Shown here in pieces: positions 17,116 through 27,332 of a DNA stretch of 58,227 bases (position 1 is the first letter of the stretch; each line of letters begins with the position of its first letter). Location: positions 1 through 58,227 of the forward strand of contig CANOFO010000005.1 of assembly GCA_947565305.1 (NCBI GenBank). Reading direction: 5' to 3'. Both the position numbers and the translations under genes were made by a program. The notes under the pieces are model-generated. The model did no database searches. It saw only the letters and a list, made by a program, of their open reading frames with translations, and had not been told where the DNA came from. The stretch is from an uncultured Lachnospiraceae bacterium. Lineage in GTDB: Bacteria; Bacillota; Clostridia; Lachnospirales; Lachnospiraceae.

Positions 17116-19239
17116 ATGGAAACAAGAAGAAATTTATTACTGGCGATTAAGGATGAGTCAGGAAGACTGGATTTACATAATATGCAGAGTTTCTGCACAC
17201 TGTTCGTGCTGGTGGGCTTTATTATGTGCATTGTAAATCTGTCAGTTGGTTCTTGGCGTATGGCGTTAATTACTGGCGGGACAGGGTTATTGATGCTGAT
17301 AAATGTTGTGCTGCTGGCAGTGTGGAAAAAAATTCGTTTTGTGATATGCAATGTCATCTGTGCCGTGATGGTGATGATGCTCTATTTTGTAGTAAATGGC
17401 GGCGAACATGGCTTTAGCCTGGTGTGGCTGTTTTTAGTGCCACCGGCAGTCATGTATTTTCTGAATGTATTTTATGGCGGGCTGGTAAGCCTTCTTTTGG
17501 GAGTGCTCTCAGCAATGTATATGTGGACGCCGTTGCATGAATTGGGCTATCATTACACAATAACTTACCGGACACGTTTCCCCCTGGTATATTTGGCTGA
17601 GACATTTATGTGCATGATGATTCAGTACCGCATCTGGTGTTACCAGAGGCAGCAGCAGGAATTACTATTGAAAGCAGAAGAGGCAAACCATGCGAAAAGC
17701 GATTTCCTGGCAAACATGAGCCATGAAATCCGTACGCCCATGAATGCTATCTTGGGCATGTGTGAGCTGGTGCTCAACGAGAAGGATTTGTCGGAAGAAG
17801 TGCGGGATAACTGCAATAACATCCATCTCTCGGGCAGGAATCTTTTGGGAATTATCAATGACCTGTTGGATTTTTCTAAGATTGAATCCGGCAAGATGGA
17901 CCTTGTCTGTGATTCCTATCAGGTATCTTCCATGCTCAATGATATTATCAATATGGCAATGGCGCGTAAAGGCGACAAGGCGATTGAGCTGATGGTGGAC
18001 TGTGACCCGCGGATTCCCGACCGGCTGTATGGGGATGAAATCCGTATCCGCCAGGTCATCATCAACCTGCTGACAAATGCTATCAAATTCACCCATCAGG
18101 GCGGCGTACTGTTTTGCATCCATGCCCGCAAGGAAAGTTATGGCGTAAATTTGATTTTTACTATCAGGGACAGCGGGATTGGCATCAAGGAGGAGAATCT
18201 CGACAAGATTTTCCAGAGTTTCAGCCAGGTCGATACGAAGAAGAACCGCAGCATAGAGGGTACGGGCCTGGGGCTGGCGATTTCCAAACAGCTTGTGCGC
18301 AAGATGGGCGGTGTGCTCCATGTGGCCAGCCAATACGGTGAGGGAACGGAATTTACGGTGGTGATTCCACAAAAGGTTGTCGAGGAAAGGCCGATGATTC
18401 AGGTCCGTGAAGCGGACAAACAAGATTGCCTGTGCTATATCCGCATGGATAAATTCAATCACTCCTTCGTGAAGAATACATATGAAAAATTGATGGAACA
18501 TATAGGGGAAAATCTGGGGATACGTTACTGTATCTGTTCCACGCTGGAGGAGACGAAGAGAGAGCTTGCTTCGGGAAGGGAATATGGGCATCTGTTTTTG
18601 GGCAGAGAGGAATATCAGCAATCCAAGAAGTATTTTGACAGGCTCTCCGAACACATTCATATTACGGTCGTGCAGGAGCGCATGGCCCATGAGCCTTTGG
18701 CAGAAAATATGCGCAATGTTTACAAACCCTTTTATGTGATTTCTATCGGAAATGTCATCAACGGCGAAAAACTGTCATTCAATCCAGGGAATAAGGAGAC
18801 GTCAGGAAAACGGTTTACAGCGCCGGGGGCAAAGATTCTCGTGGTTGATGACAATGCCATGAATCTGAAAGTGGCGTTGGGCCTTTTGAAGCCTTACCAT
18901 ATGACAATCATGACGGCGGAAAGCGGTCCTCAGGCAATTGAGATGGTAAAGAGCGCGGATTACCATCTTGTTTTCATGGACCACATGATGCCGGGCATGG
19001 ACGGCGTGGAAGCGTTGCATGCCATCCGGGCTCTGTCAGGAGATTATTATGGAAAACTGCCGGTTGTAGCGCTGACTGCCAATGCCGTAAGCGGAGCGCG
19101 GGAAATGTTTCTGTCAGAGGGATTTCAGGATTTTGTCACCAAACCTATTGAGATGAATGCCATGGAGCGCAGCCTGCGGCAGTGGCTTCCGCAAGAATTA
19201 ATCTGTAAAGAGCAGGAGGAAGGAGGGACGCTTTCATGA
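17116..19239 (+). CDS. Hybrid histidine kinase with C-terminal receiver
   Basis: This protein of about 707 residues has five to six TM helices (about 25-175), HisKA with H203 (NMSHEIRTP), HATPase ([26 protein letters not shown]), a spacer resembling a degenerate receiver (about 430-560), and a final receiver with D622 ([11 protein letters not shown]). No HPt is attached, so it may use the HPt of the kinase encoded at 12887. Start chosen: ATG 17116; an in-frame TTG at 17104 is possible, and neither has a strong ribosome binding site. Its stop overlaps the DegV gene start by 4 bases. Confidence 0.88.
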   Translation: METRRNLLLAIKDESGRLDLHNMQSFCTLFVLVGFIMCIVNLSVGSWRMALITGGTGLLMLINVVLLAVWKKIRFVICNVICAVMVMMLYFVVNGGEHGFSLVWLFLVPPAVMYFLNVFYGGLVSLLLGVLSAMYMWTPLHELGYHYTITYRTRFPLVYLAETFMCMMIQYRIWCYQRQQQELLLKAEEANHAKSDFLANMSHEIRTPMNAILGMCELVLNEKDLSEEVRDNCNNIHLSGRNLLGIINDLLDFSKIESGKMDLVCDSYQVSSMLNDIINMAMARKGDKAIELMVDCDPRIPDRLYGDEIRIRQVIINLLTNAIKFTHQGGVLFCIHARKESYGVNLIFTIRDSGIGIKEENLDKIFQSFSQVDTKKNRSIEGTGLGLAISKQLVRKMGGVLHVASQYGEGTEFTVVIPQKVVEERPMIQVREADKQDCLCYIRMDKFNHSFVKNTYEKLMEHIGENLGIRYCICSTLEETKRELASGREYGHLFLGREEYQQSKKYFDRLSEHIHITVVQERMAHEPLAENMRNVYKPFYVISIGNVINGEKLSFNPGNKETSGKRFTAPGAKILVVDDNAMNLKVALGLLKPYHMTIMTAESGPQAIEMVKSADYHLVFMDHMMPGMDGVEALHAIRALSGDYYGKLPVVALTANAVSGAREMFLSEGFQDFVTKPIEMNAMERSLRQWLPQELICKEQEEGGTLS

Positions 19240-20090
19240 TAGAGGATACCGTATTGGTCACCACAGACTGTGTATGCGATTTAACTGCTGAGCTGCAGGG
19301 GCGTTACCAGATTCCCATTATGTATTACTATGTGCAGACGGAGGAAGCGCGGTTTCAGGATACCAGGGAAATGAATTCAGACGATTTGATTGAGTATATT
19401 GAAAAGGATGGGAAAAGGGCGTTTAGCAGCTGTGCGCCTGTGGAGGAATACCAGGAATTCTTTGCCAGACAGCGAGAGAATACATCTGCGCCGATTATCC
19501 ATATCTGCATGGCGCAGTATGTCAGCGATGCCTATAAGACAGCTAAGGAGGCCGCCCGCAGCGATGAGAATATCCATGTTGTGGATTCCGGGCATTTGTC
19601 GGGCGGTATGGCGTTGATGGTGCTTGAAGCTGCGAAAATGGCAAAATGCGGCGCGCCGTATGAAGTAATCTTAAAAGAACTGGGCCGCATGAAAGAGAAG
19701 GTTTCTACCAGCTTTATTGTGGAATCGGTGGAATGCCTTTACCGCAATGGCAGGATTAGCAAAAATATTGCCAGGCTCTGTGACGTCTTATCCTTGCATC
19801 CTATCTTGAAGCTCTCTCACAGCCATATGAAGCCAGTGGGTCTGTGTATTGGGAGCCAGCGGAGATTTGCCCGCGCCTACCTGCGTTGGGCATTAAGGAA
19901 GAAGGGGGAGATTGTGCCGGACATGGCGTTTCTGATTACGGCAGGCGTGTCCTACGAGTACCGCCAGTTCCTTTTGCAGGAAATAAAAGAGCGGATGCCC
20001 TGGAAAACCGTTGTGGTCAACAAGGCATCCGCCACCATTTCCTGTAACTGTGGTTCCGGGGCGTTTGGTATTCTGTTTGTGCGTAAGTAG
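19236..20090 (+). CDS. DegV family fatty-acid-binding protein
   Basis: The 284-residue protein follows the DegV/FakB plan. It begins [15 protein letters not shown], has a middle region [16 protein letters not shown], then [12 protein letters not shown], and ends with the C-terminal [15 protein letters not shown]. DegV proteins bind a fatty acid, and some (FakB) present it to the kinase FakA. The usual second residue motif (DST/DSSCDL) is DCVCDL here. The ATG overlaps the hybrid kinase stop (ATGA), so it is translationally coupled to a signalling protein. It may pass a lipid-related signal, but no evidence shows this directly. Confidence 0.88.
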   Translation: MIEDTVLVTTDCVCDLTAELQGRYQIPIMYYYVQTEEARFQDTREMNSDDLIEYIEKDGKRAFSSCAPVEEYQEFFARQRENTSAPIIHICMAQYVSDAYKTAKEAARSDENIHVVDSGHLSGGMALMVLEAAKMAKCGAPYEVILKELGRMKEKVSTSFIVESVECLYRNGRISKNIARLCDVLSLHPILKLSHSHMKPVGLCIGSQRRFARAYLRWALRKKGEIVPDMAFLITAGVSYEYRQFLLQEIKERMPWKTVVVNKASATISCNCGSGAFGILFVRK

Positions 20091-20171
20091 TATTTTTGTA
20101 ACAGTTCATCCGTTGCCGTGCGGCTTTGCCTGTTATGCATGAAAGGGCTATTATTTTATAGGGAACGAATA

Positions 20172-20194
20172 AAACGCAAAGTATTTTTGCGTTT
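20172..20194 (-). terminator. Terminator after tyrS
   Basis: A 9-bp stem AAACGCAAA (20172-20180) / TTTGCGTTT (20186-20194) closes a 5-base loop. On the minus strand it is followed by TTTATT, directly after the tyrS stop. It may also end the plus-strand DegV transcript. Confidence 0.7.
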
Positions 20195-20195
20195 A

Positions 20196-21410
20196 CTATA
20201 ATATTTTGCGGAAATTTTTCTTGCCTTTCTTGAGTACCATGCCGTCTGCAAATGCATCTGCACTATAAACGGTCTTGATATCAGCCACCTTTTCCCCATT
20301 GACAGAGACGCCGCCCTGCTCCACAGCGCGGCGTGCTTCGGAGCGTGAGGGGGTCAGCCCGGATTTGACCAGAAGGGACAGGATATCAACCGTTCCTTCC
20401 GTAAAGTCTTCCGCTGATAAGGTTACGGATGGCATATCAGCGGCGTTTCCGCTGGAAAACAGAGCTTTCGCAGATTCCTGTGCCTTGGCAGCTTCCTCTT
20501 CCCCATGAACCAGCTTTGTCAGTTCGTAGGCAAGGATTTCTTTTGCCTTGTTGAGCTGTGCGCCTTCCCAGGAATCCATCTTGTCAATCTCCTCTAAAGG
20601 CAAAAACGTCAGCATACGGATACATCTGAGGACATCGGCATCTGCGACATTGCGCCAGTACTGATAGAAATCGAAAGGCGAAGTCTTGTTGGGGTCAAGC
20701 CAGACAGCGCCAGACTGGGTCTTGCCCATCTTCTTGCCCTCGGAATTTAAGAGTAGGGTAATCGTCATCGCGTAAGCGTTTTTGCCGAGCTTGCGGCGAA
20801 TCAGTTCCGTGCCTCCTAACATGTTGCTCCACTGGTCATCGCCGCCAAACTGCATATTACAGCCATATTTCTGAAACAAGGCATAGAAATCATAGCTCTG
20901 CATAATCATATAGTTGAATTCAAGGAAACTGAGCCCCTTTTCCATACGCTGTTTGTAACATTCTGCGGTCAGCATACGGTTTACGGAGAAATGCGGTCCC
21001 ACCTCACGCAGGACGTCAATGTAGTTTAAGTCCATGAGCCAGTCTGCATTGTTGACCATCAAGGCCTTTCCCTCGGAAAAGTCAATAAACTTGCTCATTT
21101 GCTCTTTGAAGCAGTCGCAATTGTGCTGAATCGTTTCGGGCGTCATCATCTGGCGCATATCTGTCCGCCCGGATGGGTCGCCAATCATGCCCGTGCCGCC
21201 GCCAATTAAGGCAATAGGCTTGTTGCCTGCCATCTGCAGGCGTTTCATTAGGCAGAGAGCCATGAAATGCCCTACATGGAGACTGTCGGCGGTGGGGTCG
21301 AAACCGATATAGAAAGTTGCCTTACCGTTGTTTATCAATTCTTTAATCTCTTCTTCATCTGTCACCTGGGCAATCAGTCCCCGGGCGACCAGTTCATCAT
21401 ATATCGTCAT
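20196..21410 (-). CDS. tyrS: Tyrosyl-tRNA synthetase
   Basis: This 404-residue class I synthetase attaches tyrosine to tRNA-Tyr. The N-terminal catalytic domain has [17 protein letters not shown] (HIGH-type motif), the tyrosine pocket [24 protein letters not shown], and KMGKT in place of KMSKS. An S4 RNA-binding domain lies at the C terminus ([21 protein letters not shown]). The start at 21410 ([11 protein letters not shown]) follows a GAGGAGG box. A longer in-frame reading to 21518 runs through the promoter and is rejected. No T-box leader fits into the short upstream region. Confidence 0.97.
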   Translation of the reverse strand: MTIYDELVARGLIAQVTDEEEIKELINNGKATFYIGFDPTADSLHVGHFMALCLMKRLQMAGNKPIALIGGGTGMIGDPSGRTDMRQMMTPETIQHNCDCFKEQMSKFIDFSEGKALMVNNADWLMDLNYIDVLREVGPHFSVNRMLTAECYKQRMEKGLSFLEFNYMIMQSYDFYALFQKYGCNMQFGGDDQWSNMLGGTELIRRKLGKNAYAMTITLLLNSEGKKMGKTQSGAVWLDPNKTSPFDFYQYWRNVADADVLRCIRMLTFLPLEEIDKMDSWEGAQLNKAKEILAYELTKLVHGEEEAAKAQESAKALFSSGNAADMPSVTLSAEDFTEGTVDILSLLVKSGLTPSRSEARRAVEQGGVSVNGEKVADIKTVYSADAFADGMVLKKGKKNFRKIL

Positions 21411-21437
21411 TGTCGTTCCTCCTCGTATTGAATGAAA

Positions 21438-21466
21438 ATTATAGGTAAAAAAGAGGAATTTGTCAA
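21438..21466 (-). promoter_or_regulatory. Consensus sigma-A promoter for tyrS
   Basis: On the minus strand TTGACA (21466-21461), 17-bp spacer, TATAAT (21443-21438). Both hexamers are perfect. Confidence 0.88.
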
Positions 21467-21506
21467 GGGCAGGTGCATTATTTTTGGTATTTAGACGATA
21501 TATTTG

Positions 21507-21535
21507 TTTTAAAAGCACCGTATCTGTGGTATGCT
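21507..21535 (+). promoter_or_regulatory. Extended -10 promoter for zinc-ribbon gene
   Basis: TATGCT at 21530-21535 is preceded by TGG, giving an extended -10. The only -35 at 17-bp spacing is a weak TTTTAA (21507-21512). It faces away from the tyrS promoter. Confidence 0.55.
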
Positions 21536-21568
21536 TAAATAAAATATAAACATATAAGGAGGAACGCT

Positions 21569-22015
21569 ATGGATTTTTTTGGAAAATTAGGAGAGACAAT
21601 CACAGAAACAGGAAAGGACGTATCACAGAAAGTAACAGACCTCACGGAAATCACGAAACTTAAAATGGAAATTCGCAGTAAGGAAGATTCTGTGCGCAGA
21701 CAGTTTACAGAGATTGGAAAGCAGTACTATGAAATGCACAAGGATGATGCGGAACCGTTGTTTGAGGAAATATCTTTAATCAATGAGACTTTACAGAAGA
21801 TTGAAGAACTGAGAGGTGAAGTTGCCGAGCGCAAAGGCAAGAAAATCTGTCCGTCATGCGGAGCGCCCAATGATGCAGAGGCTTCGTTCTGCAATAAGTG
21901 TGGAGCGAAGTGTGAATCTGCCTGTGCAGAGGAGGCGTGTACAGAGGAGGCAGTTGAGGATGTGGCAGTGAATTTGCAAAAAGATGCTGCCGAGACAGAG
22001 GAGACAGATTTATAG
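21569..22015 (+). CDS. Small coiled-coil zinc-ribbon protein
   Basis: The protein has 148 residues. The first 85 or so are helical and charged (KVTDLTEITKLKMEIRSKEDSVRRQF and on), suggesting a coiled coil. A four-cysteine zinc ribbon follows (CPSCGAPNDAEASFCNKCGAKC, about 92-113). The tail is acidic and contains three further cysteines (CESACAEEACTEE). It has no signal peptide. Function is unknown; similar zinc-ribbon proteins are often annotated only by the ribbon. An AAGGAGG box precedes the ATG. It may be transcribed with the surface protein at 22147, since no clear terminator separates them. Confidence 0.8.
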   Translation: MDFFGKLGETITETGKDVSQKVTDLTEITKLKMEIRSKEDSVRRQFTEIGKQYYEMHKDDAEPLFEEISLINETLQKIEELRGEVAERKGKKICPSCGAPNDAEASFCNKCGAKCESACAEEACTEEAVEDVAVNLQKDAAETEETDL

Positions 22016-22146
22016 AACAGACTGAACTAGAGAAATATCCGCAGAGGGGAGCGGCAAGGATACATGCCAGGCACGCTATAGCACAAGGATGTGTGCACAG
22101 CAGCGGAAACTCGGCAGACATATTATATTAAGGAGAGTGGTATGAG
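22016..22146 (+). other. Gap between zinc-ribbon gene and surface protein
   Basis: These 131 bases hold the ribosome binding site AAGGAG (22130-22135) for the next gene. I see no consensus promoter, long hairpin or riboswitch. Confidence 0.4.
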
Positions 22147-25100
22147 ATGAGAGAAAAGAATCATAAGCAGATTGGAAAGGAATCCATGCCAAGGAGGCAT
22201 CCTGTCAGGCAGCAGCTGCTGGCCGTGCTTCTTGGCTTGTGTCTGGCAGTTGTGTCAATCCCTGTCTCACAAATCGGCTATTCCGTTCAGGCAGCGGAGC
22301 TACAGGGATATTCCAAAGATATTGATTTATCCAGTGATAAGGATGGGCAGGAGCTGTTGAAACATAATCGGAATCTGGGGAAGGTCCCTGTATCGTCAGA
22401 TGATGGAAAAGTGGACAAAAACGGCGGGGAGCAGGAAAGCAGCGGCAAGAAGAAAGATATCCGGAAAATGAAGAGGCTGGAGGAAGAAACGGAAGCAGTG
22501 TTCACAGAAAGTGCAGAACTGTCTGAAACGCCGAAAGAGCCTGGCTGTGGGATTGTCAGCGAGGATGTTACATGGGAGATTCCCGGAACTTTGACGGATG
22601 GAGAACTGATTGTCATGCCGGGGGTTACCTTGACAATAACACAGCCCGTGGTAATTAGTGGGAGTGTCACCATTAAAGGCGGCGGAACGATAGCCAGAGG
22701 AGGAACAGGTGCAGGATTTATAATGAATGGCGGCGGCAATCTGGTGTTGGAAGACATTACGCTGGATGGATGTTCATCGTTATTTCCGACAGCAACGGTA
22801 TCTATGTTAACGGCAAAAGGCACAAACACAATAAGGCTGGAGAGTGGCTGCACAATCAGGAACTGCAGTTCAACAAGCAATGGGGGTGCAATTTGCTTTC
22901 CCTATAGCAATGATAGAAATTCAGATATTATAATTAATGGTGCGTTAATTGAAAACTGTCTGACTACAGGCGTAGGAGGTGCAATTTGTGCTGATGACAA
23001 GACAACAAAAAGTGGCACCATTACCTTGAATAATGCAACGATAAGGAATTGTACGGCAGGAACAAATGGTGGAGGAATCTATGCGCCGGATATAGATGTG
23101 ACTATCAATGGGGGGCATTATGAGAACAATAAGACGACGACGCTTTCTGGTGGCTTTGTAGGCGGCGGTTTTATTTTTATCTGCAGGTCGACCCTGATAA
23201 TAAATGATGGTATTTTTACCGGGAATTCGTGTGTGAACAAAGGGGGCTGCATTTCCCACTGCGGTCATCTGAATACGAGGACTTACATATATGGAGGAAC
23301 TTTTTCCGGCAATACCTGCAGCAGTAAGCAGTATGCAGGCAGCGGTGCGCTTTATAACTCTACGGTAGATGTAGCCGACACGTCAGTGACGCTTTCCGGC
23401 GATGTAAAGTTTGTCGGCAATAGCGATGATTCGGGTATGGATGGCATTTATCTGGATGCAAAAGGCGATACGATGCGCAAGATTCAGATTAGCGACACCC
23501 TTACCTATCCGGTAAAGGTTTTTCTAAATCCGATAGAGGGGTATGTGATTGCACAGGGAGTAAATGATTATCAGTTGCTGAGAAAGAGAGACATGAAAAA
23601 AATAACCTTTGTGGATGTCACGGGTTCCGGCAATACCTGGTATGCAGTGCTGGACGAGGATGAGAACCGGGTATATATGTCAGAGACGAATCCTGGGTAT
23701 GCCTATTTTGTCTACTATATAAAAAATGGCGCACAAGGGACGGCAGTGGCGGATGACAATGAGTATGAGCTGGGAGATACAGTAACCGTAAAATCCGCTG
23801 AGGGGCTGTCTTATGAAGGACGCCGGTTTGTTGGCTGGAACACCGAAGAAGACGGCAGCGGGGTTATGTATCAGGAAAATGATACGTTTGATTTGGAAGG
23901 TGACACAAACCTGTATGCCATTTTTGAGGAGGGCATTACGGCAGACTTCTATTCCGGCGGCGCTGGGAATAAGAAGACTGTTGCCGCAGATATGGATTTG
24001 GAGCAGAACACCGGCATCGTTACAACGCCGGAACTTCAACCGATGGAGGGATTTACTGCCGTAGGCTGGGCTGAAAGCCATGAGCAGTTTGACGAAAGTA
24101 TTGCCGAAGGCACAGAGCTTATGTTGACAGAGAAAGCCACTTATTACGGCGTGTATGAGAAAGAGGTTACGCTGTCCTATCATGCTGACGGCGGGGAAAC
24201 CTGCCCGGAAAGCGAGACCCAAACTTGCCGTGCTAACGTGGGTGAGGAGATAGGTTATGACATCCCTTCGTTTACGGTGGCAGAGGAAGCTACCAAGCTA
24301 GGCGGGGCGTTCCTCGGCTGGAATACGGAAGCGGATGGGAGCGGCACGATGTACCAGGAAGGCGATGTGCTGGAGATTGGCCAGGACGAGGAACTGTATG
24401 CCATCTTTGAGGAGCGGCCGTTCTTTTACGCGGATTTCTATTCCGGCAGCTTGGGAAATAAGGAACGCGAGGTAGTGCTGTTGGAGGAAGGGGCAGTGAG
24501 CGGTACAATTACAGCGCCGGAACTTAAGCCAATGGCAGGTTTTGAAGCATTGGGCTGGAGCGGGAGCCATGAGGGAAACCGTGTGGAGGTGATGGCTGGT
24601 GATGAGATTACGCTGACTGCAAATGCCGCTTACTATGGCGTATACGAAAAAGAAGTTACGTTGTCTTACGATGCCAACGAAGGGGATGTCTGCCCGGAAA
24701 GCGAGATGGGGACCTGTTATGCTAACGTAGGCGTGGAAGATGTGTCCAATGATTTGCCCATATTTACGGCGGCAGAGCCGCAGCCGCGGGAAGGTTACGT
24801 TTTTGCCGGCTGGAACACCAGATGGGACGGCAAGGGAGAGCCTTTCCTGGCTGGGGAGAGGCTGGAACTGGACCATGATACGGTACTCTATGCCATGTGG
24901 ATTGCCGGGGACTATACGCCGTACCGGGTGGAGCACTACCGGCAGGACCTTGAGGGGGACAGTTACTCCCGGGTGGACGCGGACACGGAATACATAGCTG
25001 GCAGGACCGGCGATACCGTGGAGGCGGAGGCGAACCCCTATGCCGGGTTCAGCAGAAGCCAGGACCCAGAGCTTGGGAGGGCAGAAGGGACCGTGGAGGC

Positions 25101-26427
25101 GGACGGCAGTCTGGTGCTGCAGGTTTATTACGACAGAGACCTCTATGAAGTGGGCTTTGACCTGAACGGAGGTGAGGGCGCAGCCCCGCAGAACCAGACC
25201 GTGCGCTATGGGGGATGCCTACAGGAAGTGCCGGAACCGCAGCGCAGGGGCTATACGTTCAAGGGCTGGTACACAGACCGGGAAGGGACAGATGAAGCAT
25301 ATTGGGATTTCAGCAGGACGGTGGAAGAAAACAGTAAGTCCTGCAAAGCTACGCTTTACGCGAAATGGGCGGACGAGACGGCGCCAGCTTTAGGTGAGGC
25401 GGAGTTCGGTGAGGGCAGCGGGAGTTTTATGGACTGGGCCATTGGGCAGAAGAAGCTGACCATCACCGTGCCGGTGACGGAAGAGGGGAGCGGTCTCAGG
25501 CAGGGGGATTATAGCCTGAAGCCGGAGGACGGCAAGCCCAAGTCAGGCACGGCAGCGATACGTGTGCGGCAGTCGGTGACGCCTGAGGTGAGGGCGCGCA
25601 GCGGCGGGCTCTCGGCAGTGCTGACAGTACGCGGCAATGCAAGGACCGGGGAGAGCGTGGCGGTCATCACCATAGCGGAGGAGTTCAAGGGCAGCGTGAC
25701 CCTGACCTGCACGGATAATGCCGGCAACACATCGGCAAAGAAGGTGCTGACGGCGGACGGCGCGGGTGCCATTGTGGAGGATAATGCGCCAGATATCCGC
25801 TTTTCCAAGTCGGGGGAGGACACTGCGAAAGGCAGGACAGCCGTGGATGTGGACGTGGAGGACAGCGCCGGGGGCAATGTCACCGCGGGGCTTAAGTCCG
25901 TGACTTACTGCCTTGACGGCGGCAAAGAGAGGTCTGTAGGCAAAGAAGAGTTCAACGATTCCATGGTGGAGAGTTACAGTTTCGCTGTGGACGTCAGGGG
26001 CGAAGGGAAGCATACCCTGGAAGTGACGGCAGCCGACAACGCCGGGAACAGCACTACGAGGAGGGTGGCCGTGGAGATTTCAGAGGGGAAAGCGGCAGTT
26101 ACGCCTAATCCTCAGGGACCGACAAGAACGGAGACGCCGAAACCGTCGTCAGGCGAGCCAGCCACGGGAGAGAGCACCTTTGTGAAGGTATTTGCCACGC
26201 TGGGGATGGTAGCAGGATTCACCTATCTGCTCCTGTATTTCACTGGCGGAGAGGGCGGCATCACAGAAGGTGAGAAGGAGGAGGTTATTGCCCGGCTGGT
26301 GCGCTGGGCCCGGAAAGGGAAGTTCCGCAAATACCCTGCGCTTGCCATAATCCTGCTGTTTCTCCTGTATTACCACAGCATAGGCAGAAGTGTGGGCGAT
26401 GATTGGAAGAAGGTTTATGAAGGATAG
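22147..26427 (+). CDS. Large surface protein: beta-helix, InlB-type repeats, EPATG sorting-like tail
   Basis: The 1426-residue protein has a signal peptide (hydrophobic core about 22-40, AxA near QAAE). A Ser/Lys/Glu-rich stretch follows, then a right-handed beta-helix-like region (about 130-440) with repeated NGGxI and TIRNC turns. Several Listeria-Bacteroides (InlB B / Flg_new) repeats follow, with GYxFxGWxT signatures (about 515-1080). Ig-like modules with DNAGNxS motifs come next (about 1085-1310). The tail carries EPATG (1337-1341), a TM helix (about 1345-1366), a charged loop and a second hydrophobic segment (about 1398-1414). The class B sortase gene overlaps its end. EPATG resembles the (S/P)PxTG signal I recall for a clostridial SrtB. 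A likely adhesin; the ligand is unknown. Confidence 0.85.
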   Translation: MREKNHKQIGKESMPRRHPVRQQLLAVLLGLCLAVVSIPVSQIGYSVQAAELQGYSKDIDLSSDKDGQELLKHNRNLGKVPVSSDDGKVDKNGGEQESSGKKKDIRKMKRLEEETEAVFTESAELSETPKEPGCGIVSEDVTWEIPGTLTDGELIVMPGVTLTITQPVVISGSVTIKGGGTIARGGTGAGFIMNGGGNLVLEDITLDGCSSLFPTATVSMLTAKGTNTIRLESGCTIRNCSSTSNGGAICFPYSNDRNSDIIINGALIENCLTTGVGGAICADDKTTKSGTITLNNATIRNCTAGTNGGGIYAPDIDVTINGGHYENNKTTTLSGGFVGGGFIFICRSTLIINDGIFTGNSCVNKGGCISHCGHLNTRTYIYGGTFSGNTCSSKQYAGSGALYNSTVDVADTSVTLSGDVKFVGNSDDSGMDGIYLDAKGDTMRKIQISDTLTYPVKVFLNPIEGYVIAQGVNDYQLLRKRDMKKITFVDVTGSGNTWYAVLDEDENRVYMSETNPGYAYFVYYIKNGAQGTAVADDNEYELGDTVTVKSAEGLSYEGRRFVGWNTEEDGSGVMYQENDTFDLEGDTNLYAIFEEGITADFYSGGAGNKKTVAADMDLEQNTGIVTTPELQPMEGFTAVGWAESHEQFDESIAEGTELMLTEKATYYGVYEKEVTLSYHADGGETCPESETQTCRANVGEEIGYDIPSFTVAEEATKLGGAFLGWNTEADGSGTMYQEGDVLEIGQDEELYAIFEERPFFYADFYSGSLGNKEREVVLLEEGAVSGTITAPELKPMAGFEALGWSGSHEGNRVEVMAGDEITLTANAAYYGVYEKEVTLSYDANEGDVCPESEMGTCYANVGVEDVSNDLPIFTAAEPQPREGYVFAGWNTRWDGKGEPFLAGERLELDHDTVLYAMWIAGDYTPYRVEHYRQDLEGDSYSRVDADTEYIAGRTGDTVEAEANPYAGFSRSQDPELGRAEGTVEADGSLVLQVYYDRDLYEVGFDLNGGEGAAPQNQTVRYGGCLQEVPEPQRRGYTFKGWYTDREGTDEAYWDFSRTVEENSKSCKATLYAKWADETAPALGEAEFGEGSGSFMDWAIGQKKLTITVPVTEEGSGLRQGDYSLKPEDGKPKSGTAAIRVRQSVTPEVRARSGGLSAVLTVRGNARTGESVAVITIAEEFKGSVTLTCTDNAGNTSAKKVLTADGAGAIVEDNAPDIRFSKSGEDTAKGRTAVDVDVEDSAGGNVTAGLKSVTYCLDGGKERSVGKEEFNDSMVESYSFAVDVRGEGKHTLEVTAADNAGNSTTRRVAVEISEGKAAVTPNPQGPTRTETPKPSSGEPATGESTFVKVFATLGMVAGFTYLLLYFTGGEGGITEGEKEEVIARLVRWARKGKFRKYPALAIILLFLLYYHSIGRSVGDDWKKVYEG

Positions 26428-27220
26428 GAAAAAGCTACGGCTTCTGAAAGCAGTGTTTTTGGTGATTACGATAGCATGTCTGCTCCCGGTGGGGCAGTCA
26501 TGCTGTCTGTCTATTCAGCATGAAAAGCAGCAGAGGGAGTTTAAAAACATAAAAGAAAGAGAAGACACGGCTGGAACTGCAAAAGAGGGAGCGCTTTCAG
26601 CGGAGGAAGTTATGGAAGGGCCACAGAAGGATGGGGCAGTGATGCGGCCTGAGTTAGCAGAACTTTACGTCAGAAATAAAGATTTGGTCGGCTGGCTTAC
26701 CGTGGAAGGGACGAAAATTGATTATCCGGTCATGCAGTGCAGTGACGATGATTATTACCTGTACCATAATTTTGATAAGGAAGAAGATAAATATGGCTGC
26801 CTTTATGTGAAAAGCATTGCAGATATCAACACGCCGGGGACAAATGTGATTATCTATGGGCATCACATGAAAGATGATTCAATGTTTGGGGATTTGGACC
26901 GCTATGAGAGTGAAGAATTTTACAATAAACATAGGAAGATTTTCTTTGATACGCTCTATGAGACGCGCACGTATGAGGTTATGGCAGCATTTCTGACGCA
27001 GGTATCTGCAAAGGAAGATGACGGCGGATTCCAGTATTATAAATTCTATCAGGCGGACACGGAGGAGGAATTTGAGTATTTTTATGAGAATGTGAAGGAG
27101 ATGTCTGTTTATGATACTGGACTTACGGCGGAATTTGGAGACACGTTCCTTACGCTCTCCACTTGTTCTGGATTTGCGGAAAATGGCAGATTCGTGGTGG
27201 TGGCAAAAAGGGTGAAGTAA
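26417..27220 (+). CDS. srtB: Class B sortase
   Basis: This membrane transpeptidase would join the surface protein encoded just upstream to the cell wall. It has an N-terminal TM helix (about 8-27), a linker, and the sortase fold (about 75-267). The catalytic residues are visible: H149 in IYGHHMKDDSMF, C250 in TLSTCSGF, and the Arg in NGRFVVVAKR. The TLSTC signature and the GHxM block are typical of class B. The preferred start is ATG 26417 (MKDRKKLRLLK), with AGAAGG upstream and an 11-base overlap with the substrate-like gene. In-frame ATG 26399 and GTG 26390 are alternatives. The overlap implies coupled synthesis of enzyme and substrate. Confidence 0.88.
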   Translation: MKDRKKLRLLKAVFLVITIACLLPVGQSCCLSIQHEKQQREFKNIKEREDTAGTAKEGALSAEEVMEGPQKDGAVMRPELAELYVRNKDLVGWLTVEGTKIDYPVMQCSDDDYYLYHNFDKEEDKYGCLYVKSIADINTPGTNVIIYGHHMKDDSMFGDLDRYESEEFYNKHRKIFFDTLYETRTYEVMAAFLTQVSAKEDDGGFQYYKFYQADTEEEFEYFYENVKEMSVYDTGLTAEFGDTFLTLSTCSGFAENGRFVVVAKRVK

Positions 27221-27332
27221 GCAGTTGCTGTTCATAGCCTTTCTCTTAAATAAGAATTGTTATAGTTCAGACTACGCCATTGGCAAGGAAAAATAAATAA
27301 TGCAAAAACTGGACTTGAGGGCAGAAATATAT

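Noticed and set aside
21411-21518. Extended N terminus of tyrS
   Set aside because: It covers the consensus tyrS promoter; the protein start [11 protein letters not shown] and GAGGAGG fix the start at 21410.
21411-21568. T-box riboswitch upstream of tyrS (also checked before metG and trpB)
   Set aside because: The leaders are too short and no T-box core GGGTGG or antiterminator is visible.
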